This document shows positions 50,610-60,107 of a stretch of 64,000 nucleotides of DNA, piece after piece. Within the stretch, counting starts at the first letter, position 1, and each line of letters opens with the position of its first letter. The DNA comes from Bacteroidaceae bacterium (GTDB lineage Bacteria > Bacteroidota > Bacteroidia > Bacteroidales > Bacteroidaceae). Made by a program: the position numbers and the translations under genes. The notes below the pieces were generated by a model that was not told the DNA's origin, did not search any database, and saw nothing but the letters and a program-made list of their open reading frames with translations. The stretch spans positions 61,746 through 125,745 of the forward strand of contig JAGBGU010000068.1 in NCBI GenBank assembly GCA_017935785.1. Direction: 5' to 3'.

Positions 50610-52052
50610 CTAAGCGTTATGCGACTCTACGGACAGTTTGCCCAATGAGAAATCAAAGCGCAAACCTCCCCCAGGACGGTTACTGGCTACTATTTTCCCG
50701 CCATGAAACTGAACGGCATGCTTCACAATGGCAAGTCCGAGACCCGTACCGCCCTTTTTGCGTGAACGGCCTTTATCCACACGATAGAATCTTTCAAACA
50801 AACGTGGCAACTCCTGTTCCTCCACGCCACATCCGTCATCTTCAAATCGGATGCGGCATTCATAATCATTGTTCCCGACAAGTGAGATGAATATGTTTTT
50901 ACCCCCCGAATAGGCCATTGAATTCTCGGTAAGATTACGGAAGATGGAACCTACGAGCAAAAGATTGCCTTCTATTACTACCCGTTCACTGAAATCTGCA
51001 TGCAACGTCATACGTTCATCTTCGGGCATCACATCCAGTTCGTCTGCAATCTCCGCCAATATTTCATTGAGTTCTATTTTTTCCTTTCCTATAATCGCAC
51101 TGCCGTCTTCCATTCTAGTAATCAGGGATACATCGCTCAACAACCGCCTTAAACGCTCATTGTTTGTATAACACCTCTCTATGAGTTCCTGTTTTTTCTC
51201 CTCACTCAGGTTTATCCCGGAAAGCAGGGTCTCAAGACACACTCCGATGGAGGCAACCGGTGTCTTTAGTTCGTGATTGATATTATTGGTCAATTGGCGT
51301 TTGATACGTATTTTCTCCTGCTCTTCACGCATGGCCACCTCGTGTTCAAGGTCTCTGTCCTTTATAGTCTGTTGCCATTGGGCATAAAGTTGCACAATAT
51401 GGTTGGATATGGAGCCAAGTTCATCGTTCGGGAAGGGCTCCTTCTCATCAAAGGATTCGCCATTCTTGGCCTTGTCTGCAAACCGGTTCAGGCGCTCTAT
51501 GGTTTTCCCAATACGCCGAGTGGCAAAATAGGCCAACACACTCATTACAAAACTGATGGCAATCATTATACCCAAGAAAGACCAGTCCGCCTTCAACAAT
51601 TCACGAAGAGCGGAAGAATACGGAATGGCTGTCCGCATTATCACCCGCTCCCCTCTGGTGGCAGAATAAAAATACTCGCGTCCGTCACTTGCGGACAGAC
51701 GCCCGATACGATACCCTACACCATCCCTCAAAGCACTTTCAACCTCGGGGCGGTACCGATGATTGTCAAGAGAGTCCAGAGGTATCATATTGTCATAAAT
51801 CACAGAACCGTCGAGGGCTATTATAGACACACGAAGGTCGTCAAATGGCTTCTCGTGCACAGCAATATATTCCTCGTACGATAGTCCGCTCTGCACAGCT
51901 TCAAGGATATAACGATTATACAATTGGAGCTGCGCATTAAGGAAGGCCGACTTATACTGCTTTTCACGCAAATACTGAAACCCGATAAAGCACAGGATAA
52001 TAGACCACGATATGGTAAGCAACAACACAAAAAGCTGCCTGTGGAAGGACAT
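50610..52052 (-). CDS. Sensor histidine kinase
   Basis: Start set at ATG 52052 (MSFHRQLFVLLLTISWSIIL), one base after the regulator's stop; eight further codons are possible upstream. The 480-residue protein has two membrane helices (about 8-27 and 160-180) flanking a periplasmic sensor domain, then HAMP-like region, HisKA with NINHELKTPVASIGV and HATPase with ENSMAYSGG, FEDDGCGV and GTGLGLAIVKHAV. It would phosphorylate the OmpR-type regulator encoded directly upstream. It resembles the RprX type from Bacteroides, but the signal is unknown. Confidence 0.92.
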   Translation of the reverse strand: MSFHRQLFVLLLTISWSIILCFIGFQYLREKQYKSAFLNAQLQLYNRYILEAVQSGLSYEEYIAVHEKPFDDLRVSIIALDGSVIYDNMIPLDSLDNHRYRPEVESALRDGVGYRIGRLSASDGREYFYSATRGERVIMRTAIPYSSALRELLKADWSFLGIMIAISFVMSVLAYFATRRIGKTIERLNRFADKAKNGESFDEKEPFPNDELGSISNHIVQLYAQWQQTIKDRDLEHEVAMREEQEKIRIKRQLTNNINHELKTPVASIGVCLETLLSGINLSEEKKQELIERCYTNNERLRRLLSDVSLITRMEDGSAIIGKEKIELNEILAEIADELDVMPEDERMTLHADFSERVVIEGNLLLVGSIFRNLTENSMAYSGGKNIFISLVGNNDYECRIRFEDDGCGVEEQELPRLFERFYRVDKGRSRKKGGTGLGLAIVKHAVQFHGGKIVASNRPGGGLRFDFSLGKLSVESHNA

Positions 52053-52053
52053 C

Positions 52054-52749
52054 CTAATCCCTGAAACCATAGCCATAACCGGAACGCGTTACAATATACT
52101 TGCTATATGCCCCTATTTTGGCACGCAAACGGGTAATGTTCACATCAATGGTGCGGTCAAGCACCACCACCTCTTCACTCCACACGCGGCTCAGCAACTG
52201 TTCGCGGGAGCATATACTTCCTCTATGGGATATCAGATAGGCAAGCAGTTCAAACTCCTTGCGCGTAAGTTTAATCTCAGAGCCGTCCACCGTACACCGC
52301 TTGAACTCCAGATCCAGGCACAGGCCTTCAACTTTCAGGGTGTGCGGCTTCTCTGCCTGCACATGGCCATTATGGCTTGAGGTGCGTCTCAGCACACTCT
52401 TTACCCGTGCTATTACATTACGGATGGTATAGGGCTTTACTATGTAATCATCAGCGCCCAGGTTCAGCCCCATCACCATATCATCCTCCGTATCACGCGC
52501 CGTACAGAAAATAACGGGTATGTGGGCGGTGGTCACATCCGCCTTCATCATCTTGGCCATTTTAATGCCGCTGATTTCCCCCATCATAATATCAAGGAGA
52601 ATCAGCGAATATTCTTTCAGATCATAACCCAGAGCCTGTTCGGCACTGAAGGCTATATCCACGTCATAACCTTCGTTTTCCAGATTAAGTCTCAGCACCT
52701 CACACAAAGTTTCCTCGTCATCCACTATCAATATACGTTCTACGGCCAT
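52054..52749 (-). CDS. OmpR-family response regulator
   Basis: A 231-residue regulator. Receiver domain residues: ILIVDDEETLCEVLRL, phospho-acceptor Asp in LILLDIMMGEISG, then FCTARDTEDD and DYIVKPYTI. The winged-helix DNA-binding domain covers VDGSEIKLTRKEFELLAYL and RTIDVNITRLRAKIG. A TAATTTTG -7 element lies at 52782-52789 on the minus strand. It is divergent from the Na/Pi cotransporter gene, so phosphate-linked control is possible but not shown. Confidence 0.93.
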   Translation of the reverse strand: MAVERILIVDDEETLCEVLRLNLENEGYDVDIAFSAEQALGYDLKEYSLILLDIMMGEISGIKMAKMMKADVTTAHIPVIFCTARDTEDDMVMGLNLGADDYIVKPYTIRNVIARVKSVLRRTSSHNGHVQAEKPHTLKVEGLCLDLEFKRCTVDGSEIKLTRKEFELLAYLISHRGSICSREQLLSRVWSEEVVVLDRTIDVNITRLRAKIGAYSKYIVTRSGYGYGFRD

Positions 52750-52922
52750 ACCTTATATATATTTATATTATAACAGCGGCACAAAATTACGGAGAAAAAC
52801 GGAATCGGCGACCATACGGAAAGACATTTAACAAAAATGTAATATTTGGGGCAGCCATTAAGGGTTTAGCATCTTTAATCAAAGCCTAACCATTTTGAAA
52901 CGTTTATGAAACAATCTACCCC

Positions 52923-52930
52923 TACTTTTG
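52923..52930 (+). promoter_or_regulatory. -7 element that fixes the Na/Pi cotransporter start
   Basis: TACTTTTG matches TAnnTTTG. It lies inside the longest possible ORF (from 52906), so transcription would start downstream of that ATG, and the ATG at 52954 is the first usable start. No good -33 TTTG at 20 bp is present (TTTA at 52903-52906 is nearest). Confidence 0.55.
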
Positions 52931-52953
52931 CAGTGTTAAAATTCTATGATTTT

Positions 52954-54687
52954 ATGAATATAATGCAAGTATTTACACTGTTAGGGGCATTGGGAATGTT
53001 CCTTTACGGAATGAATCTGATGAGTTCGGGACTGCAGAAAGCTGCAGGAGAGCGGTTAAGAGGACTTTTGTCCGCAATGACATCCAATCCATTAAAGGGA
53101 GTACTGACCGGCATGGGCATTACTGCCATAATCCAGTCTTCGTCGGCCACCACCGTAATGGTGGTAAGCTTTGTCAATGCAGGGCTACTCACTCTGGTAC
53201 AAGCCATCGGAGTTATCATGGGCGCCAATATCGGCACAACGATTACAGCATGGATGGTTGCCTGGCTGGGGTTCAAGGCAGACATTTCCATCCTCGCCGT
53301 CCCTATGATGCTGTTCGGATTTCTCTTCTCAAACTCAAAGAAAAACCAGCGCAAGAATATCGGCGAACTGATAGTCGGATTCTGCCTTCTGTTCCTGGGA
53401 CTTTCATTTATGAAGGAATCTGTCCCCGACCTCAGACAGACACCGGAAGTACTGGAATTTGTACGCACATGGTCGGCCCACGGCTTTGGCTCCGTATTGC
53501 TGTTCCTGGCCTTTGGCACAGTGCTCACTCTGGTCCTGCAGTCATCTTCGGCCACAATGGCCATCACACTCATCATGCTGAGCATGGGATGGATTCCCTT
53601 CGGCATGGCCTGCGCCATGGTATTGGGCGAGAATATCGGAACAACCATTACAGCCAACATAGCAGCATCTGTAGGTAACACACAAGCCAAGCGTGCAGCC
53701 ATGTCTCACACCATCTTCAATTTGTTCGGAGTGCTTTGGGCGCTGATTCTGTTCTATCCGTTCTTACGGCTCGTAGGCACCGTTACCGAAACGGTCTTCG
53801 GGTTGCCCAACCCTGCAGCCGAAGGCTTCAGCGTTTCAGGGCCAACATCACCAGAAGGCACAGCCGCTCTGTACGGACTGTCAATGCTCCATACGCTATT
53901 CAACCTTATCAACACCCTGATACTGGTTTGGTTCACCGGCTTGATAGCAAAAGTCGTCAGCTGTATTATCCGCAGTTCGGAAAACAAGGAAAAGGAAGTC
54001 TTCAGGCTACAATACATCTCAGCCGGTCCGCTTGCCACACCCGAGCTGGCTGTAGAGCAAGCCTTTAACGAGATTATTCATTTTGCCCAAATCTCAAAGA
54101 AGGGAGCTGCTTACGCACAGGCAGCCATCAACGAGAACGAGCCCAGAAAGTTGGAAGAGCTGAAAGAAAAGCTCGTAAAGTACGAAGAGATTTCGGACCA
54201 TATTGAATATGAAATTGCCACATTCCTCAACGGGGTTTCGGCCGGAGAAATCAGCGAGAGCACATCACGCAAGATAAAGGCCATGTATAAGATTATCGGC
54301 GAGCTGGAATCTTTGGGCGATTCGGGAGAAACCATCAGCCGAATACTCTCAAGGAAAAACATCCGCAAGAAAGACTTTACCCCAGACATAATCAACAATC
54401 TGAATGCTATGGCCAATGCCGTAAACGATGCATACGATGCCATGATAGCCAATTTAAATGCAGTTCACAAAGGCCAACTGACAGACATATCAAATGCATA
54501 CAATGCAGAAGACCGTCTCAACAATCTCAGGAACGACCTCCGGAACGCAGTCATAGAAGACATAGACAGGAATGACAAGAACTATCTCGCCAGCGTCTAT
54601 TACATGGACATAGTGAACGTATATGAGCACATGGGCGACTTCATGATAAACATTTCACAGGATCTTGAAAGAGCTTTCATCCGATAG
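52954..54687 (+). CDS. Na/Pi cotransporter family protein with PhoU-like tail
   Basis: The ATG at 52954 is preferred to 52906 because a promoter -7 element lies between them. The 577-residue protein has the NptA-type Na/Pi repeat twice: ALGMFLYGMNLMSSGLQKAA...QSSSATTVMVVSFVNAGLL and LVLQSSSATMAITLIMLSMG, each with the QSSSAT motif that forms the substrate site. The last ~210 residues are helical and PhoU-like (ISDHIEYEIATFLNGVSAGE). It would import phosphate driven by sodium. A strong terminator follows. Confidence 0.92.
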   Translation: MNIMQVFTLLGALGMFLYGMNLMSSGLQKAAGERLRGLLSAMTSNPLKGVLTGMGITAIIQSSSATTVMVVSFVNAGLLTLVQAIGVIMGANIGTTITAWMVAWLGFKADISILAVPMMLFGFLFSNSKKNQRKNIGELIVGFCLLFLGLSFMKESVPDLRQTPEVLEFVRTWSAHGFGSVLLFLAFGTVLTLVLQSSSATMAITLIMLSMGWIPFGMACAMVLGENIGTTITANIAASVGNTQAKRAAMSHTIFNLFGVLWALILFYPFLRLVGTVTETVFGLPNPAAEGFSVSGPTSPEGTAALYGLSMLHTLFNLINTLILVWFTGLIAKVVSCIIRSSENKEKEVFRLQYISAGPLATPELAVEQAFNEIIHFAQISKKGAAYAQAAINENEPRKLEELKEKLVKYEEISDHIEYEIATFLNGVSAGEISESTSRKIKAMYKIIGELESLGDSGETISRILSRKNIRKKDFTPDIINNLNAMANAVNDAYDAMIANLNAVHKGQLTDISNAYNAEDRLNNLRNDLRNAVIEDIDRNDKNYLASVYYMDIVNVYEHMGDFMINISQDLERAFIR

Positions 54688-54709
54688 TTCCATCCCAATT
54701 TCACTGCAC

Positions 54710-54753
54710 AACAAGCCATTTATAATCCGGCCGACGATTATAAATGGCTTGTT
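54710..54753 (+). terminator. Intrinsic terminator of Na/Pi cotransporter gene
   Basis: AACAAGCCATTTATAATC and GATTATAAATGGCTTGTT form a perfect 18-bp stem with an 8-base loop, 22 bp after the stop. Confidence 0.85.
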
Positions 54754-54900
54754 CTGATTTATTATAGCCACCCCCAAACAAAGGAACAGCCCCACATACA
54801 TCATTGAGCGTCGTGATATTCAACTCATTCAGGGAACGTTCATAAGAAACGGACAATAACCATCTAATACCATCGCCCCTGAAAAACCACTCTTATCAAA

Positions 54901-55137
54901 TTCTTGTCAGACACCAGTGAAATTGTTTCTTCTATTAACAGAAAAAGTTTTTTGTCAACGGTAAAAAGTTTGTTCCAGCCCATGGAACACATGTTTCAGC
55001 ACTTGGAATACATATTCCAGCTGCTGAAATATATGTTTCAGCAGCTGAAACAAAACTTTCACCACAGAGAAAAAACTTTTATAGCACTGTGCTACAACAA
55101 TTTAAGCACAGCGTTCCAACTTTGTTGCAATACTGCG
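54901..55137 (+). repeat. Dispersed hairpin repeat, copy B (partner of 17215-17455)
   Basis: Matches the copy at 17215-17455 over its whole length. The 21-bp units read GTTCCAGCCCATGGAAC, GTTTCAGCACTTGGAATAC, ATTCCAGCTGCTGAAAT and GTTTCAGCAGCTGAAAC. AAAACTTTCACCACAGAGAA and CTACAACAATTTAAGCAC are shared exactly with copy A. The open frame through it (from 54904 or earlier) has no stop and reads heptads LFQPMEH-MFQHLEY and so on, but has no clear start codon. Confidence 0.8.
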
Positions 55138-55212
55138 TTCTTCAAGCCATATAGATCATCCTTGTTGATGGGGATTCCCCTACCCCAGACGGATGCCCTT
55201 GCAATGCTATAA

Positions 55213-55250
55213 GAAAAGGATGCTTGCCATATCCGACAAACATCCTTTTC
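55213..55250 (-). terminator. Intrinsic terminator of the nrdDG operon
   Basis: GAAAAGGATG (55213-55222) pairs with CATCCTTTTC (55241-55250). It lies 35-70 bp after the nrdG stop on the minus strand. Confidence 0.65.
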
Positions 55251-55285
55251 TGCTTTTGTACATTATTATATTATATAGACTGTCC

Positions 55286-55795
55286 TTATAGCAAACCCAA
55301 GGTTTCTCTTTGCCAAAGCACTACATTGCCGGTCTTAAGGCTGGCCTGCACATCTATGAGGCGCTGGTTGGTACTGCCCCGGAACAGGAGGTCTTCATCG
55401 CGTTGTGCCATGATGAAAGGGCCGTCAACCAGTACATCCAACTGTTCCAAAAGCCTTCGGCAGGACGGCATTTCCAGCAGCCGTTCATAAAGGTAGCCGG
55501 TATAGCACCAGATAGTCTTTGCGGTCTCGGCCTTGATACGCACAGCCAATGCGGCAAACTCTTCGGCTTGGAAAAAGGGATCCCCGCCACTGAATGTGAC
55601 ATCGGCAAATGGGTCATTCTTGATATCCTGCATGAGCTGGTCTATTTCCACATCATATCCGGCAGAGAAATCCCACGATTGCGGATTGTGACAGCCCGGA
55701 CAGTGGTGGCCACAGCCCGCACAATAGATGCTTGTGCGGAAACCAGGGCCATCCACCGTGGTGTCGTGCAGGATGTCCAACAGCCTAATTGCCAT
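55286..55795 (-). CDS. nrdG: Anaerobic ribonucleotide reductase-activating protein
   Basis: A 169-residue radical SAM protein. Its cluster motif is YCAGCGHHCPGCHNPQSW (CX3CX2C), followed by VTFSGGDPFFQAEEFAAL. It generates the glycyl radical on NrdD. The start overlaps the nrdD stop by 11 bp. Downstream lies the terminator at 55213. Confidence 0.95.
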   Translation of the reverse strand: MAIRLLDILHDTTVDGPGFRTSIYCAGCGHHCPGCHNPQSWDFSAGYDVEIDQLMQDIKNDPFADVTFSGGDPFFQAEEFAALAVRIKAETAKTIWCYTGYLYERLLEMPSCRRLLEQLDVLVDGPFIMAQRDEDLLFRGSTNQRLIDVQASLKTGNVVLWQRETLGLL

Positions 55796-57995
55796 GTATT
55801 ACACGGTCGTTGAGTTCGGCCAGCTTGCCCTTGTTCCAACGGTCGGTTGTGCCCACCAGATAACCTGTAATGCGCTGCAAGCGGTCGACATTCTCGCTGC
55901 CGCACTTGGGGCATTGCTTCATCTCCTTTTCCGCATTCTCATAACCGCAGTCCATACAACGGTTGCGGGTATGGTTCACGCTACCGTAACCGATGTTATA
56001 CTCGTGCATCATGTCCACAATGCGCATCACCGCCTCGGGATTATGGGTGGCGTCACCGTCTATTTCCACATAGAAAATGTGGCCGCCGCCGGTAAGCGCA
56101 TGGTATGGGGCTTCTATCTGAGCCTTGTGCAATGCGGTACACTGGTAGTAGACAGGCACATGATTGCTGTTGGTATAGTAGTCGCGGTCTGTAATGCCAG
56201 GCAACACACCGAAATCTCTTCGGTCTATCTTGGTGAAGCGTCCGCTCAGGCCTTCGGCAGGAGTGGCCAATACGCTGTAATTATGCTGATACTTCTCGCT
56301 GAATTCGTTAATGCGGTCACGCATATAGGTGATAATCTTCAGTCCCAACTCCTGCGACTTTTCGCATTCTCCATGATGTTTTCCGGTCAGCGCCACAAGA
56401 CATTCGGCCAGTCCGATGAAACCTATACCCAACGTTCCCTGGTTGATTACAGATGCAATAGTGTCATTCGGCCCCAGCTTGTCCGAACCGTTCCAAAGCA
56501 CCTTCATTACCAACGGGAATTGCTTGGCATAGGCTGTCTTCTGGAATTCCATACGGTCATGAAGCTGCTGTGCCGTTACCTGGAGCATATTGTCAAGTTT
56601 TGCAAAGAAGGCAGCAATGCGGTCATCCTCATTCTTTATGCCCATGCATTCAATGGCCATGCGCACAATATTGATGGTACTGAATGATACGTTTCCGCGG
56701 CCAATACTGGTCTTTTCTCCAAAACGGTTGTCAAACACACGCGTACGGCAGCCCATTGTGGCACACTCCCATTTGTAGCGTTCCGGATCATCAGCCTGCC
56801 ATTTCTCATGATAATTATAGGTGGCGTCCAGATTGATGAAGTTGGGGAAGAAACGACGTGCCGTCACCTGACAGGCCAACTTGTAAAGGTCGTAGTTGCG
56901 GTCAGTAGGCAAATAGCTCACACCGCTCTTCTTCTTCCATATCTGAATGGGGAAAATGGCCGTCTCGCCGTTGCCCACACCCTCGTATGTGCTACGCAGA
57001 AGTTCGCGGATGATGCAACGACCCTCTGCACTGGTGTCCGTACCATAGTTTATACTGCTGAATACCACTTGGTTTCCACCGCGGCTATGGATGGTGTTCA
57101 TGTTATGAATAAAAGCTTCCATGGCCTGATGAACACGGCCCACAGTCTTGTTGATGGCATGTTGCTTTATACGTTCTATGCCCTCAAGTCCTTCAAGAGG
57201 AAGGTTCAGATAATCGTCGATGGATATTTCATACAGTTCGCTGTAGTCCTCGCCCATGAGTTCTTCAAGAACTTTCACCTCTTCTATATAAGACGTGCGC
57301 ACATAAGGGGCCAGATAGAAATCGAATGCAGGAATGGCCTGTCCGCCGTGCATTTCGTTCTGGGCAGTTTCCATACTGATACATCCCAGAATGCTTGCTG
57401 TCTCAATTCGCTTGGCCGGACGGCTTTCTCCATGCCCAGCCTGAAAGCCATGCTTCAGAATCTTATCCAAAGGATGCTGCACACAGGTTAGGCTCTTGGT
57501 GGGGTAATAATCCTTGTCATGGATGTGCAGATAGTTGCCTCGCACGGCATCGCGTACTTCTTCGCTCAACAGATAGTCGTCCACAAAAGGTTTGGTGGTT
57601 TCGCTGCTGAACTTCATCATCATACCGGCAGGCGTATCGGCATTCATATTCGCATTTTCGCGTGTAACATCGTTATTCTTGATGTTAATGATTTCAAGGA
57701 ATATGTCGCGGGTCTTTGCCTTTCGCGCTACACTGCGGGCATTGCGGTACTTGATATATGCCTTGGCCACATCCTTTCGGGCACTCTTCATCAGTTCGTT
57801 TTCTACCAGATCCTGAATGTCCTCCACCGTCATCTGGCTCTTTCCGCGCATGGAAATACGGTCGGCAATCTGGCCGATGAGGCTCTCATCCTCGCCCTCT
57901 TTGGTTGTTAGCATTGCCTTGCGGATGGCAGCGGCAATCTTCTGTTCGTTAAAGCCGACAATGCGGCCGTCTCTTTTAACTACTGTCTGTATCAT
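55785..57995 (-). CDS. nrdD: Anaerobic ribonucleoside-triphosphate reductase
   Basis: A 736-residue class III reductase. An ATP-cone occupies about residues 1-90 (VVKRDGRIVGFNEQKIAAAI). The catalytic core has the CVQHPLDKILKHGFQ and FSSINYGTDTS segments. The C-terminus holds a zinc site (CMDCGYENAEKEMKQCPKCG) and the glycyl radical loop RITGYLVG. It makes deoxyribonucleotides under anoxia with activation by NrdG. Upstream of the start is a 430-bp AT-rich gap with no identified regulator box. Confidence 0.97.
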   Translation of the reverse strand: MIQTVVKRDGRIVGFNEQKIAAAIRKAMLTTKEGEDESLIGQIADRISMRGKSQMTVEDIQDLVENELMKSARKDVAKAYIKYRNARSVARKAKTRDIFLEIINIKNNDVTRENANMNADTPAGMMMKFSSETTKPFVDDYLLSEEVRDAVRGNYLHIHDKDYYPTKSLTCVQHPLDKILKHGFQAGHGESRPAKRIETASILGCISMETAQNEMHGGQAIPAFDFYLAPYVRTSYIEEVKVLEELMGEDYSELYEISIDDYLNLPLEGLEGIERIKQHAINKTVGRVHQAMEAFIHNMNTIHSRGGNQVVFSSINYGTDTSAEGRCIIRELLRSTYEGVGNGETAIFPIQIWKKKSGVSYLPTDRNYDLYKLACQVTARRFFPNFINLDATYNYHEKWQADDPERYKWECATMGCRTRVFDNRFGEKTSIGRGNVSFSTINIVRMAIECMGIKNEDDRIAAFFAKLDNMLQVTAQQLHDRMEFQKTAYAKQFPLVMKVLWNGSDKLGPNDTIASVINQGTLGIGFIGLAECLVALTGKHHGECEKSQELGLKIITYMRDRINEFSEKYQHNYSVLATPAEGLSGRFTKIDRRDFGVLPGITDRDYYTNSNHVPVYYQCTALHKAQIEAPYHALTGGGHIFYVEIDGDATHNPEAVMRIVDMMHEYNIGYGSVNHTRNRCMDCGYENAEKEMKQCPKCGSENVDRLQRITGYLVGTTDRWNKGKLAELNDRVIHGN

Positions 57996-58375
57996 ATTGG
58001 GATTGTTTTTTCTTTCGTGCCGGCAAAGTTACGTAAAAGAGAAAAAACCGCAAAGAAAAGTATGTTAAAATTACCCGAATCAAACAACTTTTTACCACCA
58101 AAAGACAACAAAGTTATCCAAAACTTTTTACAACTTATTGATTTACAGCCTGCAATTTTAAATAATTGAAGAAAAAGTTTTCCAAAACGTTATTTTGCAA
58201 TGCAGAACCACCGTATTTTCAACGCTTTACTACGCGGAATTACACACCATCCTTTTACCCGAAGATTTAACGTCCTATTTCTTACATGTCAAAAAGCGTT
58301 TCATCGCTGACAAAACACAACTTCAAACTGATATATTCTGAAATTTGGATTATATCCACAAAGATTCGGCTTTTC
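57996..58375. other. AT-rich intergenic region between divergent nrdD and coiled-coil gene
   Basis: No gene is supported. AAAACTTTTTACAA and ACAACTTTTTAC recur near 58085-58135. It should hold the nrdD promoter and perhaps an oxygen- or NrdR-linked site, but I could not identify one. Confidence 0.5.
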
Positions 58376-58407
58376 TTTGCGTGTACAAAACTTTTTGTCT
58401 ACCTTTG
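58376..58407 (+). promoter_or_regulatory. Promoter of the coiled-coil/trmB/mrp cluster
   Basis: TTTG (58376-58379), 20 bp, TACCTTTG (58400-58407): a perfect Bacteroidetes promoter, 22 bases before the start codon. Confidence 0.85.
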
Positions 58408-58428
58408 CATCTAAAATAAATCAAGAAA

Positions 58429-59325
58429 ATGTCAAATATGAAAAATATGAACAGAAACACGGTTATCGGCCTTGTCATAGCCGCCCTTATCATTTTAGTC
58501 GGAGTTATCGGTTTTCTGCTGACACGGATGCACGAGCAGAAGATAGAAAGCCAGCAGATGCTGGAGCTGGCCGAAATGGACAAACGCGAAATGGAGAACG
58601 AATACGAGCAGTTTGCCATGCAATACAACGAGATGAAGATGCAAATCAAAAACGACTCTTTGGTGGCACAGCTTGAAAAGGAACAGCAACGCACGGAAGA
58701 GCTGCTGGCCGAGCTGAAGCAAGTAAAGAGCAGCAATGCAGCCGAGATTATGCGTCTGAAAAAAGAATTGGCCACCCTGCGCAAAGTGCTCCGCAGCTTT
58801 GTACAGCAGATTGACTCGCTCAACCGTGAGAACCAACAGCTTTCTCGGGAGAATGACAATCTGAAAACCCAAAACAGACAGGCTAAGGCACACATCAGCA
58901 ACCTGAGTTCGGAGAACGAGGCCCTTTCTGAAAAGGTGGACATCGCCAGCCAGCTGGACGCTACCGGCATTTGGGCAGAAGGCCGCAACAAACGCGGTAA
59001 GAAAGCCAAGCGCATAAAAGACGTCAAGAAGTTTGCCATAGGGTTCACCATTGCACGCAACGTAACTACAGCCACCGGTATCCGCAGTATCTATATCCGT
59101 ATTGCCACCCCCACCGGAGAAGTGCTGACCCAAGGCGGAACTTTTGAATACGAAAACCGCCAACTGGAGTTCAGTATCCGAAAGGACATTGAATACACCG
59201 GCGAAGAACAAAGCATACAGGTTTGGTGGGACGTGACACAAGCCCTCAGCGCCGGAAACTACCGGGTTGACATCTTTGCCGACGGACACAACATTGGCTC
59301 AACCACTTTCTCTTATGACAAATAA
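58429..59325 (+). CDS. Membrane-anchored coiled-coil protein
   Basis: A 298-residue protein: one N-terminal membrane helix ([20 protein letters not shown]), then a long charged coiled coil to about residue 180 ([39 protein letters not shown]), and a compact C-terminal beta domain ([30 protein letters not shown]). The layout is found across Bacteroidetes without known role. It is the first gene after a strong promoter, followed by trmB 11 bp later. Confidence 0.8.
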   Translation: MSNMKNMNRNTVIGLVIAALIILVGVIGFLLTRMHEQKIESQQMLELAEMDKREMENEYEQFAMQYNEMKMQIKNDSLVAQLEKEQQRTEELLAELKQVKSSNAAEIMRLKKELATLRKVLRSFVQQIDSLNRENQQLSRENDNLKTQNRQAKAHISNLSSENEALSEKVDIASQLDATGIWAEGRNKRGKKAKRIKDVKKFAIGFTIARNVTTATGIRSIYIRIATPTGEVLTQGGTFEYENRQLEFSIRKDIEYTGEEQSIQVWWDVTQALSAGNYRVDIFADGHNIGSTTFSYDK

Positions 59326-59336
59326 TCCATCAAAAT

Positions 59337-60101
59337 ATGGGAAAAGGAAAACTGGCCAAGTTTGCTGATATGGCAGAAAACCCGCTTGTGGTTGAATGCC
59401 CCTATGCCGTGTTGCAAAAGGAAGGTTTCCAGTTGAAAGGAAACTGGCACAAGGAATTCTTCCACAATGACAACCCCATCGTGCTGGAACTGGGTTGCGG
59501 ACGAGGCGAATACACCGTGGGACTTGCCGGACTGTATCCACATAAGAACTTTATCGGAATAGACATCAAAGGCGCGCGTATGTGGACCGGTGCCCAGGAT
59601 GCCTTGCACAAAGGCATGAAGAACGTAGCCTTTCTGCGCACACAGATTGAGTTCATAGAGCATTTCTTTGCTCCAGGCGAAGTGAGCGAGATATGGTGCA
59701 CCTTCAGCGACCCGCAGATGAAGAAGGCAACCAAACGCCTTACCAGCACCTATTTTATGCAACGCTACCGCCAATTTCTGACAGACAAGGGACTGGTCCA
59801 TCTTAAGACCGACAGTAACTTTCTCTTTACCTATACCGAGGAAATGCTGAAGGCAAACACGCTCCTCACTGAAGTCTGCACACGCAATCTCTATAACGAG
59901 TCGGGCGAAGACACGTTGGAGGCACGTTCCTTCCAGACATACTACGAAGGAATGTGGCGCGACCGCGGAATCGACATCAAGTACCTGCGTTTCCGACTGC
60001 CGCAAGAAGGAGCGCTTTCCGAACCGGAAGTGGAAATCCCCTTAGATGAATACCGAAGCTACAACCGCAGCAAAAGAAGCGGAAAAGACACATCAAAATA
60101 A
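59337..60101 (+). CDS. trmB: tRNA (guanine46-N7)-methyltransferase
   Basis: A 254-residue SAM-dependent methyltransferase. Motif I is [17 protein letters not shown], the acidic [13 protein letters not shown] follows, and the family signature is [17 protein letters not shown] (usual PDPW region changed to SDPQ). It methylates G46 in the variable loop of tRNAs. Six bases separate it from the Mrp gene. Confidence 0.93.
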   Translation: MGKGKLAKFADMAENPLVVECPYAVLQKEGFQLKGNWHKEFFHNDNPIVLELGCGRGEYTVGLAGLYPHKNFIGIDIKGARMWTGAQDALHKGMKNVAFLRTQIEFIEHFFAPGEVSEIWCTFSDPQMKKATKRLTSTYFMQRYRQFLTDKGLVHLKTDSNFLFTYTEEMLKANTLLTEVCTRNLYNESGEDTLEARSFQTYYEGMWRDRGIDIKYLRFRLPQEGALSEPEVEIPLDEYRSYNRSKRSGKDTSK

Positions 60102-60107
60102 TCAGTC

